Shown here: piece after piece, positions 24,841 through 33,997 of the stretch
Layout: every line of letters starts with the position of its first letter
Numbering within the stretch: position 1 is the first letter of the stretch
Source of the DNA: CBDBON01 sp965208395
GTDB taxonomy: Bacteria > Chloroflexota > Dehalococcoidia > Lucifugimonadales > CBDBON01
Direction of reading: 5' to 3'
DNA: 64,000 bases
Assembly: GCA_965208395.1 (NCBI GenBank)
Contig: CBDBON010000003.1
Coordinates: 682,001 to 746,000, forward strand
Notes under the pieces: generated by a model
Told to the model about the DNA's origin: nothing
Databases searched by the model: none
The model's input: only the letters and a program-made list of their open reading frames with translations
Program-made: the position numbers and the translations under genes

Positions 24841-25551
24841 CTATTCTATTCTAAGCTCGGTCGTTCTGGCAACGTCCAGCGGGATGCTGGGCCCCATCGT
24901 CGACGTAAGGTAGGCCGTCCTTATGAACTGTCCCTTCACCCCGCTGGGGCGGGCCCGCATGATGTTGTCGACAAGAACGGTGAGATTTTCCATCAACTGG
25001 TCTATCTCAAAGCTGGCTTTGCCCAACACGACGTGTATGAGGCCCGTTCTGTCGAGGCGGTACTCTACCCGGCCCTTCTTCGCCTCGTTGACAGCGCGTG
25101 GCACATCCTCAGCCGCCACCACTGTGCCCGTCCTTGGGTTCGGCATCAGCCCGCGCCGTCCCAGTATCCTTCCGAGCCTGCCGACCCGTCCCATCATGTC
25201 AGGGGTGGCTACCGAGACATCGAAGTCTATCCAGCCACCCTCTATCCTCTTGATCAGATCGTCGCTGCCCACCTCATCGGCGCCCGCCTTCCTGGCGGCG
25301 CTGATCGTCTCACCCTGGGCGAACACCACCACCCGGACAGGCTTGCCGATTCCGTGCGGCAGGGTCGCGACTCCCCTCACCAGCTGATCTGCGTGGCGCG
25401 GGTCTGCGCCCGTCTTGAAGTGGAGCTCTATCGTCTCGTCGAAGCTCGCAGACGCAGTGCGCTTGACCAAGCCCAGCGCCTCTTCAGGCTCATATTGCCT
25501 GTCCCGCTCGACGAGAGCGGCCGCCGCATCATACCGTTTTCCTGTTCGCAT
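24841..25551 (-). CDS. rplA: 50S ribosomal protein L1
   Basis: 23S rRNA-binding protein of the L1 stalk. The 236-residue protein shows VVAAEDVPRAVNEAKKG and GIGKPVRVVVFAQG; the length and the C-terminal STMGPSIPLDV are normal. It is followed directly by the L10 leader and preceded by rplK. Confidence 0.97.
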   Translation of the reverse strand: MRTGKRYDAAAALVERDRQYEPEEALGLVKRTASASFDETIELHFKTGADPRHADQLVRGVATLPHGIGKPVRVVVFAQGETISAARKAGADEVGSDDLIKRIEGGWIDFDVSVATPDMMGRVGRLGRILGRRGLMPNPRTGTVVAAEDVPRAVNEAKKGRVEYRLDRTGLIHVVLGKASFEIDQLMENLTVLVDNIMRARPSGVKGQFIRTAYLTSTMGPSIPLDVARTTELRIE

Positions 25552-25606
25552 CCGGTCTCAAGCCCTGCCTTCGTCCGAGTCCGCCGGAAGCTCCGGCGGC
25601 AGGACG

Positions 25607-26029
25607 CTACTCTATCTGGATACCCATGCTCCTAGCCGTGCCTTCGATGATGCGTACCGCACCCGCAACATCTGCCGCGTTTAGGTCTTTCATCTTGGCT
25701 TCGGCAATCTCCCTGACCTTCGAAGAGGAGACGATGCCGACCTTTTCGGCCCTGGGATTACCGCTGCCCTTCTCGATACCCGCAGCCTTCCTGAGAAGGT
25801 CGGACGCGGGCGGGCTCTTGACGACAAACGAGAATGACCTGTCTTCGAATACGGTAAGCTCCACGGGAACGATATTGCCGGCCTGGGTGCCGGTACGCTC
25901 GTTGTACTCCTTGACGAAGGCCATGATGTTCACGCCGTGCTGGCCCAGCGCGGGGCCCACCGGCGGCGCAGGCGTGGCCTTGCCGGCTTCGATCTGGAGT
26001 TTGATAAGCGCTCTGACCTTCTTGGCCAA
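25607..26029 (-). CDS. rplK: 50S ribosomal protein L11
   Basis: GTPase-centre protein. The 140-residue protein begins AKKVRALIKLQIEAGKATPAPPVGPALGQHGVN after a TTG start at 26029 with GGAGGT upstream. The Pro-rich PAPPVGPALGQ segment is the family signature. It lies 18 nt after nusG. Confidence 0.97.
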   Translation of the reverse strand: MAKKVRALIKLQIEAGKATPAPPVGPALGQHGVNIMAFVKEYNERTGTQAGNIVPVELTVFEDRSFSFVVKSPPASDLLRKAAGIEKGSGNPRAEKVGIVSSSKVREIAEAKMKDLNAADVAGAVRIIEGTARSMGIQIE

Positions 26030-26047
26030 TCGACCCGTACCTCCGCC

Positions 26048-26608
26048 TTACGCCCTCTCGACCTGCAGGAAGTCCAGCTCCACGGGCGTGTCACGCCCGA
26101 AGAAGGACACGAGGACCTTCATCTTAGCCCTGTCCGCGTACACCTCGTCGACGATCCCCATGAAGTCGACGAAGGGCCCATCTGTAATCCGGATGCTCTG
26201 TCCCTTGGTGTATCCGATTCTGACTCGCGGCTGCTCCGACTCCATCTGCCTGAGGATAGATTCGACCTCATGCTCCTCCAGCGGAACGGGCTTAGGCCGC
26301 TTGTCGCGCTCGTCCTCGGCGGAGACGAAGCTGGTTACGCCTGGGGTGTTGCGAACCACGTACCAACTCTCGTCGTCCATCTTCATCTGGACCAGTATAT
26401 AGCCAGGAAAGACCTTTCGCGGGACGGCCCTGCGCCGCCCGTCCTTGATCTCCATCTCGTCTTCTGTCGGCACGATGACCTGGATGATCTTGTGTTTCAT
26501 ATCCATCGTGGCGACCCGCTGCTCGAGGTTCTTCTTTACCCTCTCCTCCTGTCCGGAGTAGGCGTGGATGATGTACCAACGAGTCTCGAGGCTGCTCACG
26601 GTGCTCAA
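26048..26608 (-). CDS. nusG: Transcription termination/antitermination protein NusG
   Basis: RNA polymerase processivity factor that couples transcription with translation or Rho. The 186-residue protein has the NGN domain (RWYIIHAYSGQEERVKKNL, RKVFPGYILVQM, VVRNTPGVTSFV) and the KOW domain (GQSIRITDGPFVDFMGIV). The start is TTG at 26608, 3 nt after the secE stop; the in-frame GTG at 26599 is an alternative. Confidence 0.96.
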   Translation of the reverse strand: MSTVSSLETRWYIIHAYSGQEERVKKNLEQRVATMDMKHKIIQVIVPTEDEMEIKDGRRRAVPRKVFPGYILVQMKMDDESWYVVRNTPGVTSFVSAEDERDKRPKPVPLEEHEVESILRQMESEQPRVRIGYTKGQSIRITDGPFVDFMGIVDEVYADRAKMKVLVSFFGRDTPVELDFLQVERA

Positions 26609-26611
26609 CGA

Positions 26612-26851
26612 TCAGCCCCCCAGAATTAGGGTTTCGAAGATCCTCGTGAAGCCGAGGTCCACCAGTCCAAGAAAGGCTCCGACCACGGCGGACACCGCGA
26701 TGACCATGAGCGTCAGCCGGAACGTCTCCTCTCTCGACGGCCAGGTTACCCTGCGCAGCTCGGAGATCACGTCGCCGACGATGCTGAGGCTGAATGCACG
26801 CCTAGCGGCTTCGGAGCCGACCCGGCGGGGAACACCCGGATTTCGCGCCAT
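26612..26851 (-). CDS. secE: Preprotein translocase subunit SecE
   Basis: Single-helix SecE of the short type. The 79-residue protein has a basic N-terminus, the amphipathic signature ISELRRVTWPSREET and one membrane helix (about residues 46-70). It is located between rpmG and nusG, its usual place. Confidence 0.95.
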   Translation of the reverse strand: MARNPGVPRRVGSEAARRAFSLSIVGDVISELRRVTWPSREETFRLTLMVIAVSAVVGAFLGLVDLGFTRIFETLILGG

Positions 26852-26855
26852 GCGG

Positions 26856-27023
26856 CTACCTCACCTCCCGGTACGGCCTGTGACCACGGCACCTCGGGCA
26901 GTACTTCCTGAGCTCGATCCGGTCAGGGTCGTTGCGCCGGTTCTTGGACGACGAGTAGGTCCTCTCTCTGCACTCCGTGCAGCCGAGGGTGACCAGTATC
27001 CGGTTGTCTCCTCGCCGGGCCAT
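26856..27023 (-). CDS. rpmG: 50S ribosomal protein L33 (zinc-ribbon form)
   Basis: A 55-residue protein too short for usual ORF cutoffs. It reads MARRGDNRILVTLGCTECRE with a later YCPRCRGHRPYRE; the two CxxC pairs are the zinc ligands of the C+ form of L33. The stop lies 4 nt before the secE ATG. Confidence 0.95.
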   Translation of the reverse strand: MARRGDNRILVTLGCTECRERTYSSSKNRRNDPDRIELRKYCPRCRGHRPYREVR

Positions 27024-27048
27024 CAGGTCTGCTCCGTAAGGTTAATCG

Positions 27049-28248
<1,200 letters not shown>

Positions 28249-28269
28249 CTATAATCTCCTCCATGTCTG

Positions 28270-28345
28270 TGGAGCCCACAAGCAGACTTGAACTGCTGAC
28301 CTCGTTCTTACCAAGAACGCGCTCTACCGGCTGAGCTATGTGGGC
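28270..28345 (-). tRNA. tRNA-Thr (GGT)
   Basis: On the minus strand the 76-nt cloverleaf has acceptor GCCCACA/TGTGGGC, anticodon loop TTGGTAA with anticodon GGT, T-loop TTCAAGT and an encoded CCA. It lies 21 nt before tuf. Confidence 0.95.
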
Positions 28346-28382
28346 CTGTCCAAAAGTGTGCCTCTGTTGAGATATGAGGTGC

Positions 28383-28470
28383 TGGTGGAGGGGGTAGGAT
28401 TCGAACCTACGTAGCCCTTCCGGGCGCCAGATTTACAGTCTGGTGGTATTAACCACTCACCCACCCCTCC
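28383..28470 (-). tRNA. tRNA-Tyr (GTA)
   Basis: An 88-nt class II tRNA on the minus strand, with acceptor GGAGGGG/CCCCTCC, anticodon loop CTGTAAA (anticodon GTA), a long variable arm, T-loop TTCGAAT and encoded CCA. Confidence 0.95.
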
Positions 28471-28521
28471 GAGCGAGTACGAATCAGTCTAGCACAGCGT
28501 TTCCGCTATTTCCAAGAGGCA

Positions 28522-28594
28522 AGCCCCAGAGGGGATTCGAACCCGCTAACCTGCCGATTACAAATCGGCTGCGCTGCCATTGCGCCACTGGGGC
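28522..28594 (-). tRNA. tRNA-Thr (TGT)
   Basis: A 73-nt tRNA on the minus strand, with acceptor GCCCCAG/CTGGGGC, anticodon loop TTTGTAA (anticodon TGT) and T-loop TTCGAAT. CCA is not encoded, unlike the two tRNAs downstream. Confidence 0.95.
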
Positions 28595-28661
28595 AAGGGG
28601 GTGGGGCGGTTAAGGCTGACTCTCGCTCTCTACATCTCCGTTCAATGCCCAAGCACTGAAG

Positions 28662-28667
28662 ATTATA
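28662..28667 (-). promoter_or_regulatory. Promoter -10 of the tRNA-tuf cluster
   Basis: A perfect TATAAT on the minus strand. The -35 at 17 nt (TGGTAG) is weak. Transcription would start about 60 nt before tRNA-Thr(TGT) and may read through tRNAs, tuf and the ribosomal genes. Confidence 0.5.
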
Positions 28668-28771
28668 CAGGCGACGTATCCCAACTACCAGAGTCCATCC
28701 GATCAAGTAACTGTTCAAACTTGATATGTGTCCGTTCGCCCTGAGCCCCACTGCATTGAACAGTCATCCGA

Positions 28772-29965
28772 TCAGGCGTCCAGAAGGACGGCCTCAGCCT
28801 CGCGTTGGACTCTTACGTACACCTCCTGCAAAGGGAGTCCGAGTTCTCGAGCGATCGCGCGGCAGACCTCGTACTCGGGCGAGACACCTACGCTTCTGCC
28901 CTCAAGCCGCTTGACCTTCACAGTGGCCGGACCGAGGGTCGTCCGGATCTCCACGACCTCACGCTCCGCCTCATATCGCTCGACCGGGCGCACCCGGACG
29001 CCTAGCGTGCTCGTCTCTCTCATCACGAGGTCGACGGCCTGTCCCGTGAGCTCCGAAGGTACGATGGCGCTCAGCATCGTCGCCGGGCGGCTCTTCTTCA
29101 TCTGTATTGGCGTGAACCAGACGTCACGAGCGCCGGCCTCCAAGAGTCTTTCCTGCACGTAGCCGAGAATCTCAGCGCTCATGTCGTCTATGTTCGTCTC
29201 GACGATCGAGAGAGTCGGGGAAAAGGCTGCCCCGGTCTCGTGACCCAGCCATAGCGACAACGCATTGGGGTACTCCTCAGGGTCCCTGGCGCCCAGCCCG
29301 TACCCCACCCGTTCGAGCCTCATCGCCGGCTGGCGGAAGGTTGCGAGGGTGGTAAGTATCGCAGCTCCGGTGGGCGTGACCATCTCCCCCACGTCGAAAG
29401 CGTCTCCTGGAGGCGGCGCCGTGGGAGCATTCGCGGCAGCGATCAGCGCCGCAGTGGCGGGCGCGGGTACGGGGAGCGCGCCGTGTGCCGTTCTGATCAC
29501 GCCCGAACCGGAGGGGAGCGGGGAGCAGTAGACGCGCTCGATCTCCAGCATGTCCAGCGCCAGGACGCCACCCACGACGTCGACGAGGGTATCGATCTCG
29601 CCAAGCTCGTGCAGCTGGGGGGCGTGTCCGCCAACTCTATGGACGGTCGACTCGGCCTCTCCCAGCCTGTGGAAGATCGAGCGGGCTCTATCGATCACCC
29701 GGTCCGGCAGATCCGACCGCTCTACCGCCTGTATGAAGTCTCCGATCCGGCGTCTGCGTCGCCCCTCCTCGTCAAGACGTACCTTGACGAGGGTGCCGTG
29801 CACACCGGCGCGGCGGCCAGGCTCGGTTTCGAGCGAGAATCCTCCGGCGTCCAGCCTGTGGAGGGCGCGTTCGATCTCAGCCAGCGGGGCCCCTGCGTCC
29901 ACTGCGGCGCCGAGTATCATGTCGCCGCTCGCCCCGCCCGTGCATTGGAAGTAGGCGATAGTCAG
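28772..29965 (-). CDS. larC: LarC nickel-pincer cofactor nickel-insertion protein
   Basis: Inserts Ni(II) into the pincer nucleotide cofactor of LarA in a CTP-dependent reaction. The frame from CTG 29965 gives 397 residues starting LTIAYFQCTGGASGDMILGA, which restores the conserved family N-terminus with the GxSGDM element. GGGGAG lies 6 nt upstream. No ATG, GTG or TTG is available before the ATG at 29920, which would remove that element. The C-terminal part has ETNIDDMSAEILGYV and the DVWFTPIQMKKSRPA segment. It is one continuous ORF, not the frameshifted larC1/larC2 form. Confidence 0.88.
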   Translation of the reverse strand: MTIAYFQCTGGASGDMILGAAVDAGAPLAEIERALHRLDAGGFSLETEPGRRAGVHGTLVKVRLDEEGRRRRRIGDFIQAVERSDLPDRVIDRARSIFHRLGEAESTVHRVGGHAPQLHELGEIDTLVDVVGGVLALDMLEIERVYCSPLPSGSGVIRTAHGALPVPAPATAALIAAANAPTAPPPGDAFDVGEMVTPTGAAILTTLATFRQPAMRLERVGYGLGARDPEEYPNALSLWLGHETGAAFSPTLSIVETNIDDMSAEILGYVQERLLEAGARDVWFTPIQMKKSRPATMLSAIVPSELTGQAVDLVMRETSTLGVRVRPVERYEAEREVVEIRTTLGPATVKVKRLEGRSVGVSPEYEVCRAIARELGLPLQEVYVRVQREAEAVLLDA

Positions 29966-29988
29966 AACGGTCTCCCCACCACGGCGGC

Positions 29989-30035
29989 CCCCATCCTAGC
30001 TCTTCCCCGCGGGGCCGGGGGAAGGGACAAGAGGA
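29989..30035. repeat. REP-like palindrome, family 1 (copy b), encodes the RadA C-terminus
   Basis: CCCCCATCCTAGC, CTTCCCC, CCGGGGGAAGGGACAAGAGG: the same pattern as 63233-63280. The radA stop codon (TAG, 29996-29998) and its last 12 or so codons lie inside it. Confidence 0.75.
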
Positions 30036-31429
30036 CGGTATTCGCCCGAGAGTCTTGACGATTGCCCACGCCGTCCTAAGCTGACTCTCAGGGCCATCGT
30101 CAGACTGTCGACACCAATCATTCTGAGACCGCCCGCGGCGGCGGTCGACGTCTCTGGCACCAGGCATCTGCTCAGCCCGAGCCTTGCCACCTCACCGATC
30201 CGTCTCTCCAGCTGTGGAACGGCTCTGACCTCGCCGCTCAGTCCAACCTCTCCCACAGCAGCGAGATCGGGACCCAGCGCCTCGTCACGGAAGCTCGACA
30301 CGATTGCAAGGGCGATCCCCAGATCCACGGCCGGCTCTCCCACCCTCAGGCCGCCCGCCACATTCACGAGCACGTCCTGGTTGGACAGAGGCAAACCTAC
30401 GCGTCTGCTCAGCACCGCGCATATGAGCAGGAGCCGGCTGTGATCGACTCCGGTGGCCACCCTGCGGGGCGTCGGCAGGGCGGTGGGCGCGGTCAGAGCC
30501 TGCACTTCCACGAGCAGCGGCCTGCTGCCTTCCATCGCCGAGACGATCACCGATCCCACCGCGTCCGGTCTCCGATCCGCCAGGAAGGCCATCGACGGGT
30601 CCAGGACGTCCCGGAGTCCCTCCGAGGTCATCTCGAACACGCCGATCTCATTGGTGGAGCCGAACCGGTTCTTGACCGCTCTTAGCAATCTGTAGGAACC
30701 GACGGTCTCGCCCTCCATGTAGAGCACGACGTCAACCATGTGCTCGAGCAGGCGCGGCCCCGCTATCTGGCCTCCCTTTGTGACGTGGCCGCTCAGGAGC
30801 ACGGGGACATCGGTCGACTTCGCCCACTCCAGCAGCCTGCGTGTGCATTCGCTCGTCTGGGCGACACTACCGGGCTCGGACGAGACGGAGTTGTCGTGGA
30901 GGGTCTGTACCGAGTCGACGACGACCAGCGCGGGCCTGTGTCTGTCGAGGTATCCGAGAACCTCATCCAGCTGAGTCGCGCCGAGCAGGAACAGACCGTC
31001 CCCGGAGACCGACATGCGGTCGGCTCTCATCCTGATCTGGGCCGGCGACTCCTCTCCCGAGACGTAAAGTGCCGTTCCGTCCCCGGCAGCGACGTCTGCG
31101 GCGATCCGCAGGAGGAGAGTGGACTTGCCGATGCCCGGATCGCCGGCTATGAGCGTCAGGGAGCCCGGAACGACACCGCCGCCGAATGCCCTGTTAGCCT
31201 CCCTGGAAGAGACATGGAGGCGATTCGTGCGGTCCATCGACACCCGCGACAGCTCGACTGCCTCCGACGGCGCCGCCCCGGTCCAGCTCCGTGCGCGTCC
31301 GCCGCTGGCAGTCTGGAGCCTCGTCTCGGCCAGAGAGTTCCATTCACCGCAAGCTGGACAACGGCCCTCCCATTTGGGGGTGTCGTTGCCACAGGCATCG
31401 CATACGAAGATGGTCTTGGGCTTGACCAC
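29996..31429 (-). CDS. radA: DNA repair protein RadA/Sms
   Basis: RecA-like helicase that promotes branch migration in recombination. The 477-residue protein begins at GTG with the zinc finger CDACGNDTPKWEGRCPACGEW, followed by Walker A GDPGIGKSTLL, the KNRFGS motif typical of RadA, and a Lon-like C-terminal domain with GGLRVGEPAVDLGIALAI. The last residues (PLVPSPGPAGKS) are encoded by an intergenic-type palindromic repeat. It is followed by larC (about 30-nt gap) and preceded by clpC, a clpC-radA linkage also seen in Firmicutes. Confidence 0.96.
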   Translation of the reverse strand: MVKPKTIFVCDACGNDTPKWEGRCPACGEWNSLAETRLQTASGGRARSWTGAAPSEAVELSRVSMDRTNRLHVSSREANRAFGGGVVPGSLTLIAGDPGIGKSTLLLRIAADVAAGDGTALYVSGEESPAQIRMRADRMSVSGDGLFLLGATQLDEVLGYLDRHRPALVVVDSVQTLHDNSVSSEPGSVAQTSECTRRLLEWAKSTDVPVLLSGHVTKGGQIAGPRLLEHMVDVVLYMEGETVGSYRLLRAVKNRFGSTNEIGVFEMTSEGLRDVLDPSMAFLADRRPDAVGSVIVSAMEGSRPLLVEVQALTAPTALPTPRRVATGVDHSRLLLICAVLSRRVGLPLSNQDVLVNVAGGLRVGEPAVDLGIALAIVSSFRDEALGPDLAAVGEVGLSGEVRAVPQLERRIGEVARLGLSRCLVPETSTAAAGGLRMIGVDSLTMALRVSLGRRGQSSRLSGEYRPLVPSPGPAGKS

Positions 31430-31476
31430 CGTTACTCTCCGTGCGGGGGAGCGGCCGCGGGCGTCGCGGCCCTTTG

Positions 31477-33951
31477 CTAAGCGGGTGTGAGTGGAACGGG
31501 AGACTGTGCCCTGACGACGATCTCACCCTCATCGACGTCGATGAGGGCAGTGTCGGCCGGGTTGAGGTCGCCGGCCAGGATGGCATCGGAGAGCCTGTCT
31601 TCAACGTTGTCCTGGATCACCCTGCGGAGAGGCCTCGCGCCGAACTTGGGATCAAACCCGTGCTCGCTGAGCCACCCCTTGGCTTCCGCCGTCACCTCTA
31701 GGCTGATGCCTCGTTCGATGAGGCTGGAGGAGACCTCGGCAAGCATCAGGTCGACGATCTGCTCCATGTGCTCCCTGTTGAGGGAGTGGAAGACCACCGT
31801 TCCGTCGATGCGGTTCAGGAACTCCGGCCGGAAGAATCTCTTGACCTCGTCGAGCACGTTGTTCTTCATCCGCTCGTAGGCTTCAGCGGCCTCCTGGGCG
31901 GCTTCGCCGCGGGCGGCGAAGCCGATGCTCCGGTCCTGGCGGATCAGGTCGGAGCCTAAGTTGCTGGTCATCACGACTATCGTGTTCCGGAAGTCGACCC
32001 TGCGCCCCTTCGCGTCAGTCAGGTGGCCGTCGTCGAAGATCTGCAGCAGAATGTTGAATACGTCTTTATGCGCCTTCTCTATCTCGTCGAGAAGGATGAC
32101 GCAGTAGGACTTGCGCCTAACGGCCTCGGTCAGCTGTCCTCCCTCGTCGTAGCCGATGTAGCCGGGCGGCGAACCGATTAGCCGGCCGACCGTGTGGCGG
32201 TCCATGAACTCGGACATGTCGATGCGGATCATCGACTCCTCGCTGCCGAACATGAACTCCGCCAGCTTTTGCACGAGATAGGTCTTCCCGACGCCGGTCG
32301 GTCCGAGGAACATGAATGTCCCGGTAGGTCTCTTGGGGTCCTTCAGCCCGGCCCTTGCGCGTCGGACGGCCTTGGATATAAGGGTGATCGCCTCGTCCTG
32401 GCCTATCACCTTCTCGTGGAGGACCTCTTCCATGTTGACTAGACGCTCCGTCTCCTCGACCGCCAGACGCGTGACGGGTATGCCCGTCCACATGCTGACC
32501 ACCTCCGAGATGTCCTCCTCGGTGACTTGAGGCGACTGGTTTCCGAGCTCGCTCTCCCACTCCTTCTGAAGCGTTGTGAGCTTCTCGGTCAGGTTAGCCT
32601 CGCGGTCCCGGAGCTCCGCAGCGTGCTCGTACTGGCGGGAAGAGATGGCCTCGTCCTTCTCGGTGCGTACGCTCTGGAGCATCTTCTCCGCGTCCTTGAC
32701 AGGAAGCGGAGGATTGCTGAAGTTGATCCGCACCCTCGACGACGCCTCGTCTATGAGGTCTATCGCCTTATCGGGCAGGAACCTGTCAGAGACGAACCGG
32801 GCCGCCATATTAGCTGCGGAGACGATGGCGTCGTCGGCAATCTCGAGCTCGTGGTACTCCTCATAGCGGCGCTTGACGCCGCGCAGGATGCCGACCGTCT
32901 CCTCGACCGTCGGCTCCTCTACCCTCACCGGCTGAAAGCGCCGTTCCAGGGCCGAGTCCCGCTCGACATACTTGCGGTAGTCATCCGGGGTGGTTGCACC
33001 CACCGTCTGGAGCTCTCCCCTCGCCAGAGATGGCTTCAAGATGTTGGCTGCGTCAACGGCTCCTTCTGCCGCGCCGGCTCCGACCACGGTGTGGATCTCG
33101 TCGATGAAGAGGACGCAGTTGCCGGAGCTCTTGATCTCCTCTACGACCTTCTTGAGCCGCTCCTCAAACTCGCCGCGGTACTTCGTGCCCGCGACGAGGG
33201 CTCCCATATCCAGGGTGACGAGACGCTTGCCTCGCAGCGTATTGGGGACTTCGTTATCGACTATTCGCTGTGCGAGACCCTCCACGATCGCCGTCTTGCC
33301 CACGCCCGGCTCGCCCACAAGGACGGGATTGTTCTTCGTGCGCCTGCTCAGTATCTGGGTGACCCGCTGTATCTCTTTCCCCCTGCCCACCGTGGGATCG
33401 AGTTTGTTGTTGCGGGCGAGTGCGGTCAGGTCGGTGCCAAGCTGGTCCAGTGTCGGAGTGCGCGTGGACGTTCTCGATCCGCTGCCTCCGCCCTGCCCCT
33501 GCTGGACGGTCTGAGTCAGTATCCGGCTGGTTTCGCCACGAACCTTGTCGAGGTTGATTCCGAGGCTCTCCAACACCCCGGCGGCGACTCCCTCTCCCTC
33601 CCGCATGAGGCCCACGAGCAGATGCTCCGTGCCGATGTAGTGATGACTGAGCCGCCTGGCCTCGTCTACAGCGAGCTCGATGACCTTCTTCGCACGAGGG
33701 GTGAGGCCGATCTCGCCCGGACTGCTCCGCTCTCCCCTACCGATGATGAATTCCACGGCTGAACGGACTTTGGAAAGCTCGACGCCGAGATTCGAAAGAA
33801 CCTTGGCGGCCAGGCCGTCCGACTCCCGGACGAGCCCGAGCAGGATGTGCTCGGTGCCGATGTAGGTATGATTGAAACGCTGCGCCTCTTCTTGCGCTAG
33901 CGACAGGACCCTGCGGGCCCTCTCAGAGAACTTTTCAAATCTGCTGGCCAT
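31477..33951 (-). CDS. clpC: ATP-dependent Clp protease ATPase subunit ClpC
   Basis: Hsp100 unfoldase that feeds ClpP. The 824-residue protein has two Clp-N repeats (residues 1-140), AAA1 with GEPGVGKTAIVEGLA, a UVR-like coiled middle domain (AISSRQYEHAAELRDREANL), and AAA2 with GPTGVGKTYLVQKLAEFMFG. FNRIDG-type C-terminal motifs are present (RPEFLNRIDGTVVFH). McsA and McsB are not adjacent. It sits between rpsA and radA. Confidence 0.97.
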   Translation of the reverse strand: MASRFEKFSERARRVLSLAQEEAQRFNHTYIGTEHILLGLVRESDGLAAKVLSNLGVELSKVRSAVEFIIGRGERSSPGEIGLTPRAKKVIELAVDEARRLSHHYIGTEHLLVGLMREGEGVAAGVLESLGINLDKVRGETSRILTQTVQQGQGGGSGSRTSTRTPTLDQLGTDLTALARNNKLDPTVGRGKEIQRVTQILSRRTKNNPVLVGEPGVGKTAIVEGLAQRIVDNEVPNTLRGKRLVTLDMGALVAGTKYRGEFEERLKKVVEEIKSSGNCVLFIDEIHTVVGAGAAEGAVDAANILKPSLARGELQTVGATTPDDYRKYVERDSALERRFQPVRVEEPTVEETVGILRGVKRRYEEYHELEIADDAIVSAANMAARFVSDRFLPDKAIDLIDEASSRVRINFSNPPLPVKDAEKMLQSVRTEKDEAISSRQYEHAAELRDREANLTEKLTTLQKEWESELGNQSPQVTEEDISEVVSMWTGIPVTRLAVEETERLVNMEEVLHEKVIGQDEAITLISKAVRRARAGLKDPKRPTGTFMFLGPTGVGKTYLVQKLAEFMFGSEESMIRIDMSEFMDRHTVGRLIGSPPGYIGYDEGGQLTEAVRRKSYCVILLDEIEKAHKDVFNILLQIFDDGHLTDAKGRRVDFRNTIVVMTSNLGSDLIRQDRSIGFAARGEAAQEAAEAYERMKNNVLDEVKRFFRPEFLNRIDGTVVFHSLNREHMEQIVDLMLAEVSSSLIERGISLEVTAEAKGWLSEHGFDPKFGARPLRRVIQDNVEDRLSDAILAGDLNPADTALIDVDEGEIVVRAQSPVPLTPA

Positions 33952-33997
33952 ACAGATAATGCTCCAAAAGAGTGCTGTGCTTAGCGGTCCCCACCGG

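Noticed and set aside
32527..33762. 411-codon open frame on the plus strand
   Set aside because: It is antisense to clpC, which has complete conserved motifs.
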